Source of the DNA: JAAEPI01 sp965212145
Lineage (GTDB): Bacteria; Bacteroidota; Bacteroidia; Cytophagales; Cyclobacteriaceae
DNA length: 64,000 nt
Reading direction: 5' to 3'
Assembly (NCBI GenBank): GCA_965212145.1
Contig: CBDBUY010000001.1
Span: 1-64,000, forward strand
Part shown: positions 1-7,992 of the stretch, piece after piece
Layout: each line of letters starts with the position of its first letter
How positions within the stretch are numbered: position 1 is the first letter of the stretch
Position numbers and translations under genes: made by a program
The notes under the pieces: generated by a model
Told to the model about the DNA's origin: nothing
The model's input: the letters and a program-made list of their open reading frames with translations, nothing else
Database searches by the model: none

Positions 1-154
1 TTTTATTTTTCAATAGGGATTGAACTACTTCGAACATGGGTTGATCTGGGGAAAATGTGATCAGCCTTCTGGACATATAATCAGCCACTGTTACGGCTTG
101 CGGGGTTTTAATGTCCTTATCTTTTGTGATGGTTCCTCTGTAGCTCTGTACCAT
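1..154 (-). CDS. CBS-domain protein, N-terminal part (cut by window edge)
   Basis: Reading leftward from an ATG at 154 gives an open frame of 51 codons that runs off the window. After about 23 residues it contains VADYMSRRLITFSPDQ followed by PMFEVVQSLL. This is the typical beginning of a CBS domain, the adenosine-nucleotide-binding regulatory module usually present in tandem pairs. The frame starts 63 bases downstream of the DUF3299-like gene and points the same way. Only the first domain is visible, so whether the rest is a pure CBS-pair protein or a fusion to a transporter or kinase cannot be said. The pattern match is clear, but the fragment is short. Confidence 0.72.
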   Translation of the reverse strand, partial: MVQSYRGTITKDKDIKTPQAVTVADYMSRRLITFSPDQPMFEVVQSLLKNK

Positions 155-217
155 GTGATTTGCGTTTTTGGTGTGTCTCGTAAATTACCCAAACGCTATC
201 AAAATACCAAAGCTGAT

Positions 218-640
218 TTACAGAGAACTGACCTCACAGTCCCTCAAAATGAAGAAAAGTCGTAGAGGATCATCTGGATTCAAAAAGAGAGTTCCGGTCA
301 CTTTAACGCGCTCGTCAGTGAACTTAAACTCGCGATCAGAATACACTTCTACGACTGTCTCCGGTCCTGCAGCGCCACAAAAAAAACACGACTGATAGGG
401 AAATCTGGACAAGACAAAATAATCCTGTGCTGAAGATTGTTGCAGAGGAATAATGTAACCTTCCAAAGTGATTCTTTTTCCAGCTTTTTCTTTCAATGCA
501 TTAGAGAAATGAGGCAGATCTATCTCCTCATTAAGGAAAGAATCATACCCTTTTTTTAACTGGGTCGTTGCTAGTAAATTCCAACCACTTTGGGCTTGGC
601 ACACGCCGCTAATCAAAAAAAGAATCAGTGTTTTGTACAT
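218..640 (-). CDS. Secreted DUF3299-like protein
   Basis: The 140-residue protein begins with a short hydrophobic signal peptide ending near CQAQS, so it is probably exported. Its core carries SCFFCGAAGPETVVEV around residue 88, a Cys-rich signature I associate with the DUF3299 family of small periplasmic proteins. The family is often found beside MacB/LolD-type ABC transporter genes, and here a MacB/LolD-type ATPase starts 83 bases away on the other strand. The paired cysteines suggest metal or redox chemistry, but that is inference and the biochemical role is not known to me. The CBS-domain gene follows on the same strand. Confidence 0.7.
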   Translation of the reverse strand: MYKTLILFLISGVCQAQSGWNLLATTQLKKGYDSFLNEEIDLPHFSNALKEKAGKRITLEGYIIPLQQSSAQDYFVLSRFPYQSCFFCGAAGPETVVEVYSDREFKFTDERVKVTGTLFLNPDDPLRLFFILRDCEVSSL

Positions 641-723
641 AATTTTGAACCAAAGCTATTCAATAGTCGTCTTAAACCAATGTTCCTGCCAGATCAATTA
701 CATAATTCCGTACTTTAGCCACC

Positions 724-1437
724 ATGAGCAAGATTATAGAAACATCAGAAATCTCGAAGAAATACGTAATGGGGAGCGAAATCATTGAAGCGCTCAAGAC
801 CATTTCTATTAAAATAGATAAAGGAGAGTACGTCGCTTTTATGGGTCCTTCAGGCTCTGGTAAGTCTACGCTCATGAATATCATTGGTTGCTTGGATTCT
901 CCAACTTCAGGGACATATGTTCTCAACGATCATGACGTAAGTGACCTCACCGAAAATGAATTGGCTGAAATCCGAAACAAGGAAATTGGATTCGTATTTC
1001 AGACCTTCAACCTGCTCCCTCGAGCTTCAGCTTTGGAGAACGTTTCTCTTCCTCTCGTCTATGCTGGTTACAAAGGATCAGAAAGGGAAGACAAAGCTTT
1101 CTCGGCGTTGGAAAGTGTTGGGTTGGGTGATAGAGCCTATCACAAGCCAAACGAGCTATCAGGTGGACAGAGGCAAAGAGTTGCCATTGCTCGGGCATTG
1201 GTAAATGATCCGAGTATCATCCTTGCGGATGAGCCAACAGGAAACCTTGATTCCAAGACCTCATATGAGATCATGGATTTGTTTCAAAAATTACACGACA
1301 AGGGAAACACCATCATTATGGTGACTCACGAGGAGGACATTGCGGAGTATGCGCATCGTGTCATTCGACTTAGAGATGGTCTGATTGAATCTGACACGGT
1401 CAATCCCAATGTACGAAAAGCTGAAGCGGTGACATGA
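724..1437 (+). CDS. ABC transporter ATP-binding protein, MacB/LolD type
   Basis: This is a 237-residue nucleotide-binding subunit. It has Walker A GPSGSGKST (residues 41-49), a Q-loop (FVFQTFNLL), the signature LSGGQRQRVAIARAL near residue 144, Walker B IILADEPTGNLD and the switch histidine in MVTHEED. This combination, with the GNLDS tail, is typical of the MacB/LolD/FtsE class that powers lipoprotein release or efflux pumps. No FtsX/MacB-type permease lies in the same operon, so its membrane partner must be encoded elsewhere or be an unrecognised neighbour. The stop overlaps the start of the adenosyltransferase gene (ATGA), so the two are probably translationally coupled. The ATG at 724 fits the family length. 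Confidence 0.95.
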   Translation: MSKIIETSEISKKYVMGSEIIEALKTISIKIDKGEYVAFMGPSGSGKSTLMNIIGCLDSPTSGTYVLNDHDVSDLTENELAEIRNKEIGFVFQTFNLLPRASALENVSLPLVYAGYKGSEREDKAFSALESVGLGDRAYHKPNELSGGQRQRVAIARALVNDPSIILADEPTGNLDSKTSYEIMDLFQKLHDKGNTIIMVTHEEDIAEYAHRVIRLRDGLIESDTVNPNVRKAEAVT

Positions 1438-1991
1438 GTGGCAAAGTGTACACCAAAACCGGGGACAAAGGACAAACATCCCTTTTAGGTGGCTCCAAAG
1501 TAGAAAAATCTGACCTTCGAATTGCGTCATACGGAAACATCGATGAGATAAATGCCTTCATCGGTTTTCTTCATGATCACGAAGAGGTTGGCATTGACAT
1601 CAAAGATCAACTCACGATCATTCAAAATACCCTCTTTGCTGTTGGCTCAATTCTGGCCTGCGAGCCTGGGTTCAAAGGATTTGATTTACCGAAAGTGGGT
1701 GCAGAAGAAACCAATCAACTGGAATCCTGGATCGATGCTTTTGATCAGGAATTACCTGAGTTGAAGAATTTCGTCTTACCCGCTGGACATAAAATCGTAT
1801 CTTTGTGCCACGTTTGCAGGACAATTTGCCGGCGAGCCGAGAGAGGAATTTCGGCTATAATGGAGGACTCAAATATTCAGGAAAACATTCTTCCGTACAT
1901 CAACAGACTCTCTGATTATTTCTTCGTTTTGGGACGAAAAATGCAGAAGGATTTAGAGGTGAAGGAAGTTCCCTGGAAACCAAGAACTTAG
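1434..1991 (+). CDS. Cob(I)alamin adenosyltransferase, PduO type
   Basis: The 185-residue protein opens with VYTKTGDKGQTSLLGG, the ATP-binding N-terminus of PduO/MMAB-type corrinoid adenosyltransferases. It continues with YGNIDEINAFIG and the C-terminal helix containing CRTICRRAER and INRLSDYFFVLGR. These enzymes transfer the 5'-deoxyadenosyl group of ATP to cob(I)alamin to make coenzyme B12. Length and motifs match the single-domain form. It overlaps the upstream ABC ATPase by four bases and is followed after four bases by ilvE, so the three look like one transcript. No other cobalamin gene or cobalamin riboswitch is visible here, suggesting salvage rather than a local biosynthetic cluster. 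Confidence 0.95.
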   Translation: MSGKVYTKTGDKGQTSLLGGSKVEKSDLRIASYGNIDEINAFIGFLHDHEEVGIDIKDQLTIIQNTLFAVGSILACEPGFKGFDLPKVGAEETNQLESWIDAFDQELPELKNFVLPAGHKIVSLCHVCRTICRRAERGISAIMEDSNIQENILPYINRLSDYFFVLGRKMQKDLEVKEVPWKPRT

Positions 1992-1995
1992 CGGT

Positions 1996-3054
1996 ATGAC
2001 GGACACATTCGAAATTGAAATCACCAGAACCTCCCGAATTCAGGAGGTTGATTTGGCTAACCCAAAATTTGGCTCGGATTACAGCGACCACATGTTGGTC
2101 TGTGATTACGAAAATGGAGCTTGGGGTGACCCGAAAATCGTCCCTTTTCAGAACATGTCAATAAGTCCGGCCAACGCTGCACTTCACTACGCCCAATCAA
2201 TTTTTGAGGGCTTAAAAGGAGCCAAGGCAGAGAATGGAGATGTACTTATTTTCAGACCAGAGGCAAATGCAGATCGGATGATCAGAAGCGCAGAAAGAAT
2301 GTGTATGCCACCTGTGCCGAAAGACCTCTTTTTGGAAGGAATAAAACAACTGGTGGATCTGGATAGAGATTGGGTGCCAACCAAGGACGGAAATTCACTC
2401 TACATTCGACCATTCCAGTTTGCCATGGATCCCTTCATTGGTGTAAAGCCTGCAGAAATTTATCGTTTCATGGTCATCACTGGACCAGTCGGAAGCTATT
2501 ACTCCAAGCCCGTAAAAGTTAAAATTGAGACAGAATTTACACGTGCTGCAAGAGGTGGTGTAGGAGCAGCAAAGACTGCAGGAAACTATGCAGCATCTCT
2601 TTATCCAGCGAAGCTCGCCCAACAAGATGGGTACGATCAGTTGATCTGGACCGATGGTGCAAATCACGAGTACATAGAAGAATGCGGCACGATGAACCTG
2701 ATCTTCGTTATCGATGGAAAAGTGGTTTCACCAAAAATGAACGACTCCATCCTGCCCGGAATTACTCGCGATAGCGCATTGACTCTAGCCCGAGATTGGG
2801 GGCTGGATGTTGAAGAAAGGGCAATTAAAGTTTCTGAGCTGGTTGCCGGGCTAAGAGACGGTTCCGTTCAAGAGGCCTTTGGAATTGGAACAGCTGCCAC
2901 GATCTCTCACATTTCCGAAATCGGTTTTGAAGGAGTTGATTACAAACTACCGACACCTGAGGAAATGAAAATTTCTCAACGTCTATTGAGTGAATTGAAC
3001 GCCATCAAAACTGGCCAGACCGAGGATAAATTCGGCTGGATGACCCGGGTCTAG
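1996..3054 (+). CDS. ilvE: Branched-chain amino acid aminotransferase
   Basis: A 352-residue fold-type IV PLP enzyme of the longer (class II, mitochondrial-like) BCAT group. It has LHYAQSIFEGLKG, GVGAAKTAGNYAASL containing the PLP lysine, EECGTMNLIFV and the phosphate-binding loop LPGITRDSAL. It interconverts leucine, isoleucine and valine with their 2-oxo acids using glutamate/2-oxoglutarate, in the cytoplasm. It sits four bases behind the adenosyltransferase gene and its length is normal for the family. A second, shorter class IV aminotransferase lies at 17337-18236, so this one is the better candidate for the housekeeping branched-chain enzyme. Confidence 0.96.
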   Translation: MTDTFEIEITRTSRIQEVDLANPKFGSDYSDHMLVCDYENGAWGDPKIVPFQNMSISPANAALHYAQSIFEGLKGAKAENGDVLIFRPEANADRMIRSAERMCMPPVPKDLFLEGIKQLVDLDRDWVPTKDGNSLYIRPFQFAMDPFIGVKPAEIYRFMVITGPVGSYYSKPVKVKIETEFTRAARGGVGAAKTAGNYAASLYPAKLAQQDGYDQLIWTDGANHEYIEECGTMNLIFVIDGKVVSPKMNDSILPGITRDSALTLARDWGLDVEERAIKVSELVAGLRDGSVQEAFGIGTAATISHISEIGFEGVDYKLPTPEEMKISQRLLSELNAIKTGQTEDKFGWMTRV

Positions 3055-3126
3055 CTAGTTCTAGGGATTACATTTTGGCTACCAATAGCGATTGATTGTT
3101 GACCGCTGATGCAACAGCTTTGCATC

Positions 3127-4158
3127 ATGAGAAAATTCCAATACCTCCTCGTCACAATCGTCCTATTTGCAAGCGCTTGCAGCCAGTCAAAAAAATCTAA
3201 TTCAGAAGATTCTTCCTCACCTGGAGAATTAAATCTCTACTCTCAGCGTCACTACGATGCTGATAAAAAAGTCTTCGATCTTTTTACAGAAAAGACCGGC
3301 ATCAAAGTGAATATCGTAAAAGCCGGAGCGGATGAACTGATCACTCGAATGGAGCAAGAAGCCACCGACAGTCCCGCGGATATTTTCTTCACCGTGGATG
3401 CCGCCAGACTAAACAGAGCCAAGCAATTGGGTCTTTTACAGCAAGTGGAAACCAACGCGAACCCAGCGTTCAGCGATCCGGAGAATTTCTGGCACGGAGT
3501 GACTTACAGAGGAAGAGTAATCGCATACGACAAAGAAAAAGTGGATCCCTCCGAACTGAGCACATATGAGGATTTGGCCAACGAAAAGTGGAATGGTGAA
3601 ATCCTGGTCAGGTCGGCATCCAGCGGATACAATCAATCCCTTTTGGCCTCCATCCTATACGCCACGGATGAAGAAACCGCAGAAAACTGGGCCAAAGGTG
3701 TAGTTGCCAACATGGCCAGGTCACCGAAAGGTGGAGACCGGGATCAAATCAAGGCCATCGCAGCGGGCGAAGGGACAGTGGCTATTACAAATACTTATTA
3801 CGTTGGCCTTTTGCTGAACTCACCAAATCCCGAAGAAGTGAAGGTGGGCGAAAGTGTGGGGATGTTCTTTCCCAATCAGGATGGCAGAGGTGCACATGTC
3901 AATGTGAGCGGAATTGGGGTAACCAAGAATGCTCCAAACAAAGAAAACGCACTGAAATTCATTGAGTTTGTGTTGAGTGATGAAGTGCAAGAAATCTACG
4001 CCAACGAGTCGTTCGAGTACCCTACAAGCGAAAACGTGGAGCCACACCCATCGGTCGCAGCATGGGGAGACTTTAAAACGGATGGACTAGGGTTTGCGAC
4101 GGATAAATCTTACACAGATAAAGCGGTCCTGATATTTGACAGAGCTGGTTGGGAATAG
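3127..4158 (+). CDS. Iron(III) ABC transporter substrate-binding lipoprotein
   Basis: I take the ATG at 3127 rather than the earlier one at 3109, because MRKFQYLLVTIVLFASAC is a clean lipoprotein signal with lipobox ASAC. The mature part matches the Fbp/FutA class of ferric iron-binding proteins: LNLYSQRHYDADKKVFDLF near the N-terminus, ADIFFTVDAARL, the tyrosine-containing TNTYYVGLL and a C-terminal EFVLSDEVQ. In known members tandem tyrosines bind Fe(III), and such a pair is visible. The permease and ATPase genes (5471 and 7027) lie on the same strand but are separated from this gene by two leftward genes. It is probably anchored to the outer face of the inner membrane or to the outer membrane. 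Confidence 0.9.
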   Translation: MRKFQYLLVTIVLFASACSQSKKSNSEDSSSPGELNLYSQRHYDADKKVFDLFTEKTGIKVNIVKAGADELITRMEQEATDSPADIFFTVDAARLNRAKQLGLLQQVETNANPAFSDPENFWHGVTYRGRVIAYDKEKVDPSELSTYEDLANEKWNGEILVRSASSGYNQSLLASILYATDEETAENWAKGVVANMARSPKGGDRDQIKAIAAGEGTVAITNTYYVGLLLNSPNPEEVKVGESVGMFFPNQDGRGAHVNVSGIGVTKNAPNKENALKFIEFVLSDEVQEIYANESFEYPTSENVEPHPSVAAWGDFKTDGLGFATDKSYTDKAVLIFDRAGWE

Positions 4159-4159
4159 A

Positions 4160-4480
4160 CTAATCTTCTTTGTTTCTATTACGACGAGAGAAAGACTTTG
4201 TCGTAATCACGATAACACCATTCGCCCCTGCAGATCCGTAAATGGCACGAGCAGAATCTCCTTTAATGACTTGTATGTGTTTGATGTTCTTAGGTTTCAA
4301 CTTCTTCAACTTTCCGGACTTTGAAACTTTCCCATTAATTACATAAAGAGGCTGATCTGATTTCTCGATGCTCGATTTGCAAACAATCCTGATCTTGTCG
4401 GAGGACGTTTCTTCAGTGTTGGATTGAGCCTGCAGAAAGAGAGAACCTACTGTGGCTACTAAGGAGAATAAATATTTCAT
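4160..4480 (-). CDS. Stand-alone TonB plug-domain miniprotein
   Basis: This 106-residue protein has a signal peptide (cleavage near LQAQS) and then essentially one motif region. PLYVINGKV is followed by LKPKNIKHIQVIKGDSARAIYGSAGANGVIVITTK. That is the end of the plug domain of SusC-type TonB-dependent receptors, without carboxypeptidase-like domain or barrel. It is not an obvious pseudogene remnant: it has its own start and signal peptide, ends cleanly with a basic tail, and overlaps the upstream TPR gene by four bases. Isolated plug domains are seen in some Bacteroidota membrane proteins, but a function is not established to my knowledge. It converges on the iron-binding lipoprotein gene. 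Confidence 0.75.
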   Translation of the reverse strand: MKYLFSLVATVGSLFLQAQSNTEETSSDKIRIVCKSSIEKSDQPLYVINGKVSKSGKLKKLKPKNIKHIQVIKGDSARAIYGSAGANGVIVITTKSFSRRNRNKED

Positions 4481-5364
4481 TGGCTCTTCTTCTTATACAA
4501 CCCATCAAACGCTGGTGTCCAGGTTTCTCCATTGTCAGTTGAAGATTCAAAAAGCTGACGAACCGTGCCGTCATCATTTAATGTGAACGTAAGTCGTGAT
4601 AAGGTGATTTGACCTTGGAATGTCATGAACTCACTTTGAAACTGCAGCATTCCGGGTCCCCGGTCAATCTCCACATAGTTGTAAGTGTCCCCGGAGCTGC
4701 CCACCCAGTGTTGGTGCCAAAGCTTATCAATAGGATCGTAGAAGTTGATGCTCTGTCCGGCGTAATTTCCCTGCGTAGTATAATTCTCGTGGATCGCACA
4801 GCCTCCTTTCGCCATCGTGATGGAGTTTTCTCCCACTTTCCCACCACGCGCATGCACATCCCACTCTCCCAACCAAAAATCAAAATGACGGTAATTTTCA
4901 TTGGACAAACATGGATAAGCGTTCAACTCAATCTTCCGCAATGCTTCCTGGAAAGCCAAATCCTTGTCATAAGGGCCGAAAGCCGGATCATTCAAAATGG
5001 CCGCATAAGCGGCCAGCCCTTTGGATGCTCCTTCATTCAGGCTTGCCAGCAGTTTCGCCTTGTCCCCTCTCAGCGCATGAATCCTGGATGTATTGAAATA
5101 GACCCTCCCCGATGAAAAATTCGTGTCCAGTGCCTTCTGGTAAGCCTCAAGTGCCGGATCATACTCCTTGGCGCTCATGTGTGTGGTGGCCAAACTGAAC
5201 CATGCAGAAGAATCCGTATTGTTTTTCTTCAAATGCTTTTTGTAAAGCTTTGCCGCTTCCGTCCAGTTTTCGGCCGATTGAGCCTCCTGAGCTTTCGTCA
5301 GGATATCGGATTGAGCGAAAAGTAAATTGGAAGACAGTAAGATTACAATGACCAGGTATTTCAT
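4477..5364 (-). CDS. Secreted TPR protein with C-terminal FDFWLGEWDV domain
   Basis: I start this gene at the ATG at 5364, which gives MKYLVIVILLSSNLLFAQS, a good signal peptide, and 295 residues. Residues about 20-140 hold tetratricopeptide helices (AENWTEAAKLYKKHL, SAWFSLATTHMSAKEYDPALEAYQKAL, ALRGDKAKLLASLNEGAS). The C-terminal half begins with FDFWLGEWDVHARGG and contains IHENYTTQGNYAGQSINFYD and LWHQHWVGSSG. That arrangement is common in secreted Bacteroidota and proteobacterial proteins of unknown role. It overlaps the plug-domain gene downstream (ATGA type), so the pair is probably co-translated. The partner molecule of the TPR is unknown. Confidence 0.8.
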   Translation of the reverse strand: MKYLVIVILLSSNLLFAQSDILTKAQEAQSAENWTEAAKLYKKHLKKNNTDSSAWFSLATTHMSAKEYDPALEAYQKALDTNFSSGRVYFNTSRIHALRGDKAKLLASLNEGASKGLAAYAAILNDPAFGPYDKDLAFQEALRKIELNAYPCLSNENYRHFDFWLGEWDVHARGGKVGENSITMAKGGCAIHENYTTQGNYAGQSINFYDPIDKLWHQHWVGSSGDTYNYVEIDRGPGMLQFQSEFMTFQGQITLSRLTFTLNDDGTVRQLFESSTDNGETWTPAFDGLYKKKSQ

Positions 5365-5470
5365 GTTTAAGAGGTTTGGTGATACTAAAAGGAACCAAGT
5401 AGGCAATTCCCTTATTTAACCATCCAGAAATTAAGCAAAATACATGGCACCTTTGCGCCCTGCCAGATAA

Positions 5471-7030
5471 ATGACCCATTCAGCAACATATAAAAAAATA
5501 TCCGTCGGCCTGATTTCGATCTTGATCGCGCTTCCGATTTTGGTCGTACTGGGACAAGTGATCAATATTTCCGCTGAAAGCTGGTACCACCTGTCTCAGA
5601 ACCTCATCGGAACCTACACCAAAAACACGCTGATCGTTGTGTTTGGGGTGTCCTTCCTGACATTAACATTGGGCGTTCCAACAGCATGGTGGATTTCCAC
5701 AAATGATTTTCCGTTCAGGAAGCACCTAGACTGGCTGCTCATCCTGCCCCTTGCCATACCGACCTTCATCAATGGAATTGCCTACTCCGGCCTTACAGAT
5801 TATACCGGACCCATTCGGGTGTTTTGGCGATCTATTGGGTTTTCAGACTTACCACTGGATATCCTGAATGTTTGGGGTGTCATCTTCGTCATGAGTCTGG
5901 TGCTCTTCCCGTATGTGTACCTTTCCTCCCGAGCGGTTTTTGCGCTGCAATCTGCTTCTCAGTTGGAAGCCTCGCGCCTGCTCGGGGCATCTCCTTTCAA
6001 GACTTTCTGGAAGGTAGGTTTACCGCTGGCTTGGCCGGGGATTTTTGCTGGTTTGATGCTGGTGATTATGGAGGTGCTCAACGACTATGGGACCGTGCAC
6101 TACTTTGGCGTTTCCACATTCACAACCGGCATTTTCAAGTCTTGGCTTTCGCTGGGAGATATGTCCTCGGCAGTCTTACTAGCCATTATTTTAATGCTCT
6201 TCGTGGTTTCACTGTTGTGGATTGAAAACCGGATCAACCGAAACAAACGGTTCGAGCAGGTCAGAAATCCTGTCACAAGGTTCAAGCCGACTGGTAAGGG
6301 GAAATGGTGGGTGATGATTGCGTGTCTTGTCCCGTTCGTTTTGGGTTTCCTTGTGCCCGTGATGCAAATGGCGTTTTGGCTTTTTCTATCATGGGATCGG
6401 ACGAACAATGAACGACTGATCAAGGGACTGGGAGGCACACTGGAAGTGTCGATCTTGACAAGCGTGGTATTAGTTGTCCTTGCCTGGCTTTACAATTTCC
6501 TAAAACGCGGTGGCCGACTAAATTACCTCTGGAAATCCGTTTCCAATCTGGTGCTTCTCGGCTATTCCATGCCAGGTGCTGTGGTCGGGATTGGCGTTTT
6601 GTCCTTGGTACTCGTGATCAACCCGAACTGGATTTTTGGTGCGACCTTCGCTTTGATCATCGGGTATGTCACGAGATTTTTTGCGGTGGCTCAAAATCCC
6701 ATCGCGGCTGGTTACAGTAAAGTACCAATGTCCATTGATGAATCAGCTCAACTTCTTGGCAAAACGGGCTTTTCATTGCTATCCAAAATACATTTCCCAA
6801 TACTGCGTCCAGCCCTACTTGCCGGTTTCATTTTAGTCCTAATCGATGTGACCAAAGAATTACCACTTACCTTGATTCTTCGACCTTTCAATTTTGAAAC
6901 TCTGTCGTCCCTGGCTTTCCAATACGCCACAGATGAAATGGCAGCCCAGTCAGCTGCGCCTTCCCTGATGATCATTCTCATTTCTGCCCTGCCGGTTTAT
7001 TTCCTCCACCGTATTTTTGGCGACCAATGA
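5471..7030 (+). CDS. Iron(III) ABC transporter permease
   Basis: A 519-residue integral membrane protein with about twelve hydrophobic segments arranged as two fused permease halves. Each half carries an EAA-type coupling loop: EASRLLGASPFKTFWKVGLPLAWPG in the first and DESAQLLGKTGFSLLSKIHFPILRP in the second. The fused form is typical of FbpB/SfuB ferric permeases. The stop codon overlaps the start of the ATPase gene (ATGA). The matching binding protein is the lipoprotein at 3127. A CACCTTTG sequence at 5448-5455 resembles a Bacteroidota -7 box but lacks a matching -33, so I do not list it as a promoter. Confidence 0.93.
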   Translation: MTHSATYKKISVGLISILIALPILVVLGQVINISAESWYHLSQNLIGTYTKNTLIVVFGVSFLTLTLGVPTAWWISTNDFPFRKHLDWLLILPLAIPTFINGIAYSGLTDYTGPIRVFWRSIGFSDLPLDILNVWGVIFVMSLVLFPYVYLSSRAVFALQSASQLEASRLLGASPFKTFWKVGLPLAWPGIFAGLMLVIMEVLNDYGTVHYFGVSTFTTGIFKSWLSLGDMSSAVLLAIILMLFVVSLLWIENRINRNKRFEQVRNPVTRFKPTGKGKWWVMIACLVPFVLGFLVPVMQMAFWLFLSWDRTNNERLIKGLGGTLEVSILTSVVLVVLAWLYNFLKRGGRLNYLWKSVSNLVLLGYSMPGAVVGIGVLSLVLVINPNWIFGATFALIIGYVTRFFAVAQNPIAAGYSKVPMSIDESAQLLGKTGFSLLSKIHFPILRPALLAGFILVLIDVTKELPLTLILRPFNFETLSSLAFQYATDEMAAQSAAPSLMIILISALPVYFLHRIFGDQ

Positions 7031-7992
7031 GACTCCTCGAACTTTCCGACATCCACAAGTCCTTTGGTAAAACAGAGGTCATCCCTAACCTGAACATGGA
7101 AGTGGAAGAAGGAGAAATTCTCGCCCTGGTCGGAGAAAGTGGCTGTGGGAAAACAACAATTTTAAGAATCCTCTCCGGGCTGGAGCCTGTGAATTCGGGC
7201 AGAATACTTTTAAGAAACAAGGACATCACTACCGCACCGCCCAACAAACGAAAAGTGGGCATGGTGCACCAGAACCTGGCACTTTTCCCACACCTGAGTG
7301 TGAGGGACAACATTACCTTTGGTGCACCATCCGATTTGAAAGTTCGTGAAGTCATCAAACTCACAGGACTGAGTGGTTTGGAGAAAAGACAACCTCACGA
7401 ACTATCAGGAGGACAGCAGCAGCGGGTGGCCTTAGCCAGAACTCTCGCTGCGGAACCCGACATTTTATTGCTAGACGAACCCTTCAGCAGTCTGGACGAA
7501 CTGACGCATGAGAAAGTCCGTACCGAAATTCATCAACTCATTAAGGAATTTGGCATCACGACCGTACTGGTGACTCATCACCCGATCGACTCGTTCATGA
7601 TGGCAGACCGAGTAGCCATACTTCAGGCTGGCCAGCTGTTACAAACAGGCAGTCCGCAGGAGATTTACCGCCAACCAAATGACGCCTACACCGCCCAGTT
7701 TTTTGGCTCATGTATTATCCTCCAGGGACCGGACACACCTTTTGGTATACTGGATATACAGGGAGATAAACTGATGATCCGTTCGGAGAATTTGGCTTTG
7801 AGCAAAACAAATGGAGCACTTCGCGGAAAAGTCCGCGATAAATTTTTCAAAGGAAGAATGGAAGTTCTCGTAATCGAAAATGAGGCGGGTTCACACAAAA
7901 TTCAAGTTGAGTCGGAGCATAGTGATTTTACGATTGGAGACCCAATATATTTGCAGCCTGAAATGAACAACGTCATAGTTCTACCCAAATGA
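7027..7992 (+). CDS. Iron(III) ABC transporter ATP-binding protein
   Basis: A 321-residue ATPase with Walker A GESGCGKTT, signature LSGGQQQRVALARTLA, Walker B ILLLDEPFSSLDE and H-loop VTHHPID. A C-terminal TOBE-like beta domain follows from about residue 235 (GILDIQGDKLMIRSENLAL, GKVRDKFFKGRMEVLVIE). This is the layout of FbpC/CysA/PotA-type importer ATPases and fits the iron permease immediately upstream. Four-base overlaps occur on both sides, with the permease before it and the saccharopine-dehydrogenase-like gene after it, so all three are probably on one mRNA. Transport of ferric iron is inferred from the binding protein and permease rather than from this subunit. Confidence 0.93.
   Translation: MRLLELSDIHKSFGKTEVIPNLNMEVEEGEILALVGESGCGKTTILRILSGLEPVNSGRILLRNKDITTAPPNKRKVGMVHQNLALFPHLSVRDNITFGAPSDLKVREVIKLTGLSGLEKRQPHELSGGQQQRVALARTLAAEPDILLLDEPFSSLDELTHEKVRTEIHQLIKEFGITTVLVTHHPIDSFMMADRVAILQAGQLLQTGSPQEIYRQPNDAYTAQFFGSCIILQGPDTPFGILDIQGDKLMIRSENLALSKTNGALRGKVRDKFFKGRMEVLVIENEAGSHKIQVESEHSDFTIGDPIYLQPEMNNVIVLPK

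Noticed and set aside
1300..1434. Cobalamin riboswitch before the adenosyltransferase
   Set aside because: The upstream sequence is the coding end of the ABC ATPase and lacks a B12 box.
4609..5115. 168-codon frame opposite the TPR gene
   Set aside because: The leftward frame has a signal peptide and TPR motifs; the opposite frame has none.
5440..5456. Promoter at CACCTTTG before the iron permease
   Set aside because: First base of the -7 box deviates and no TTG lies at a fitting distance.
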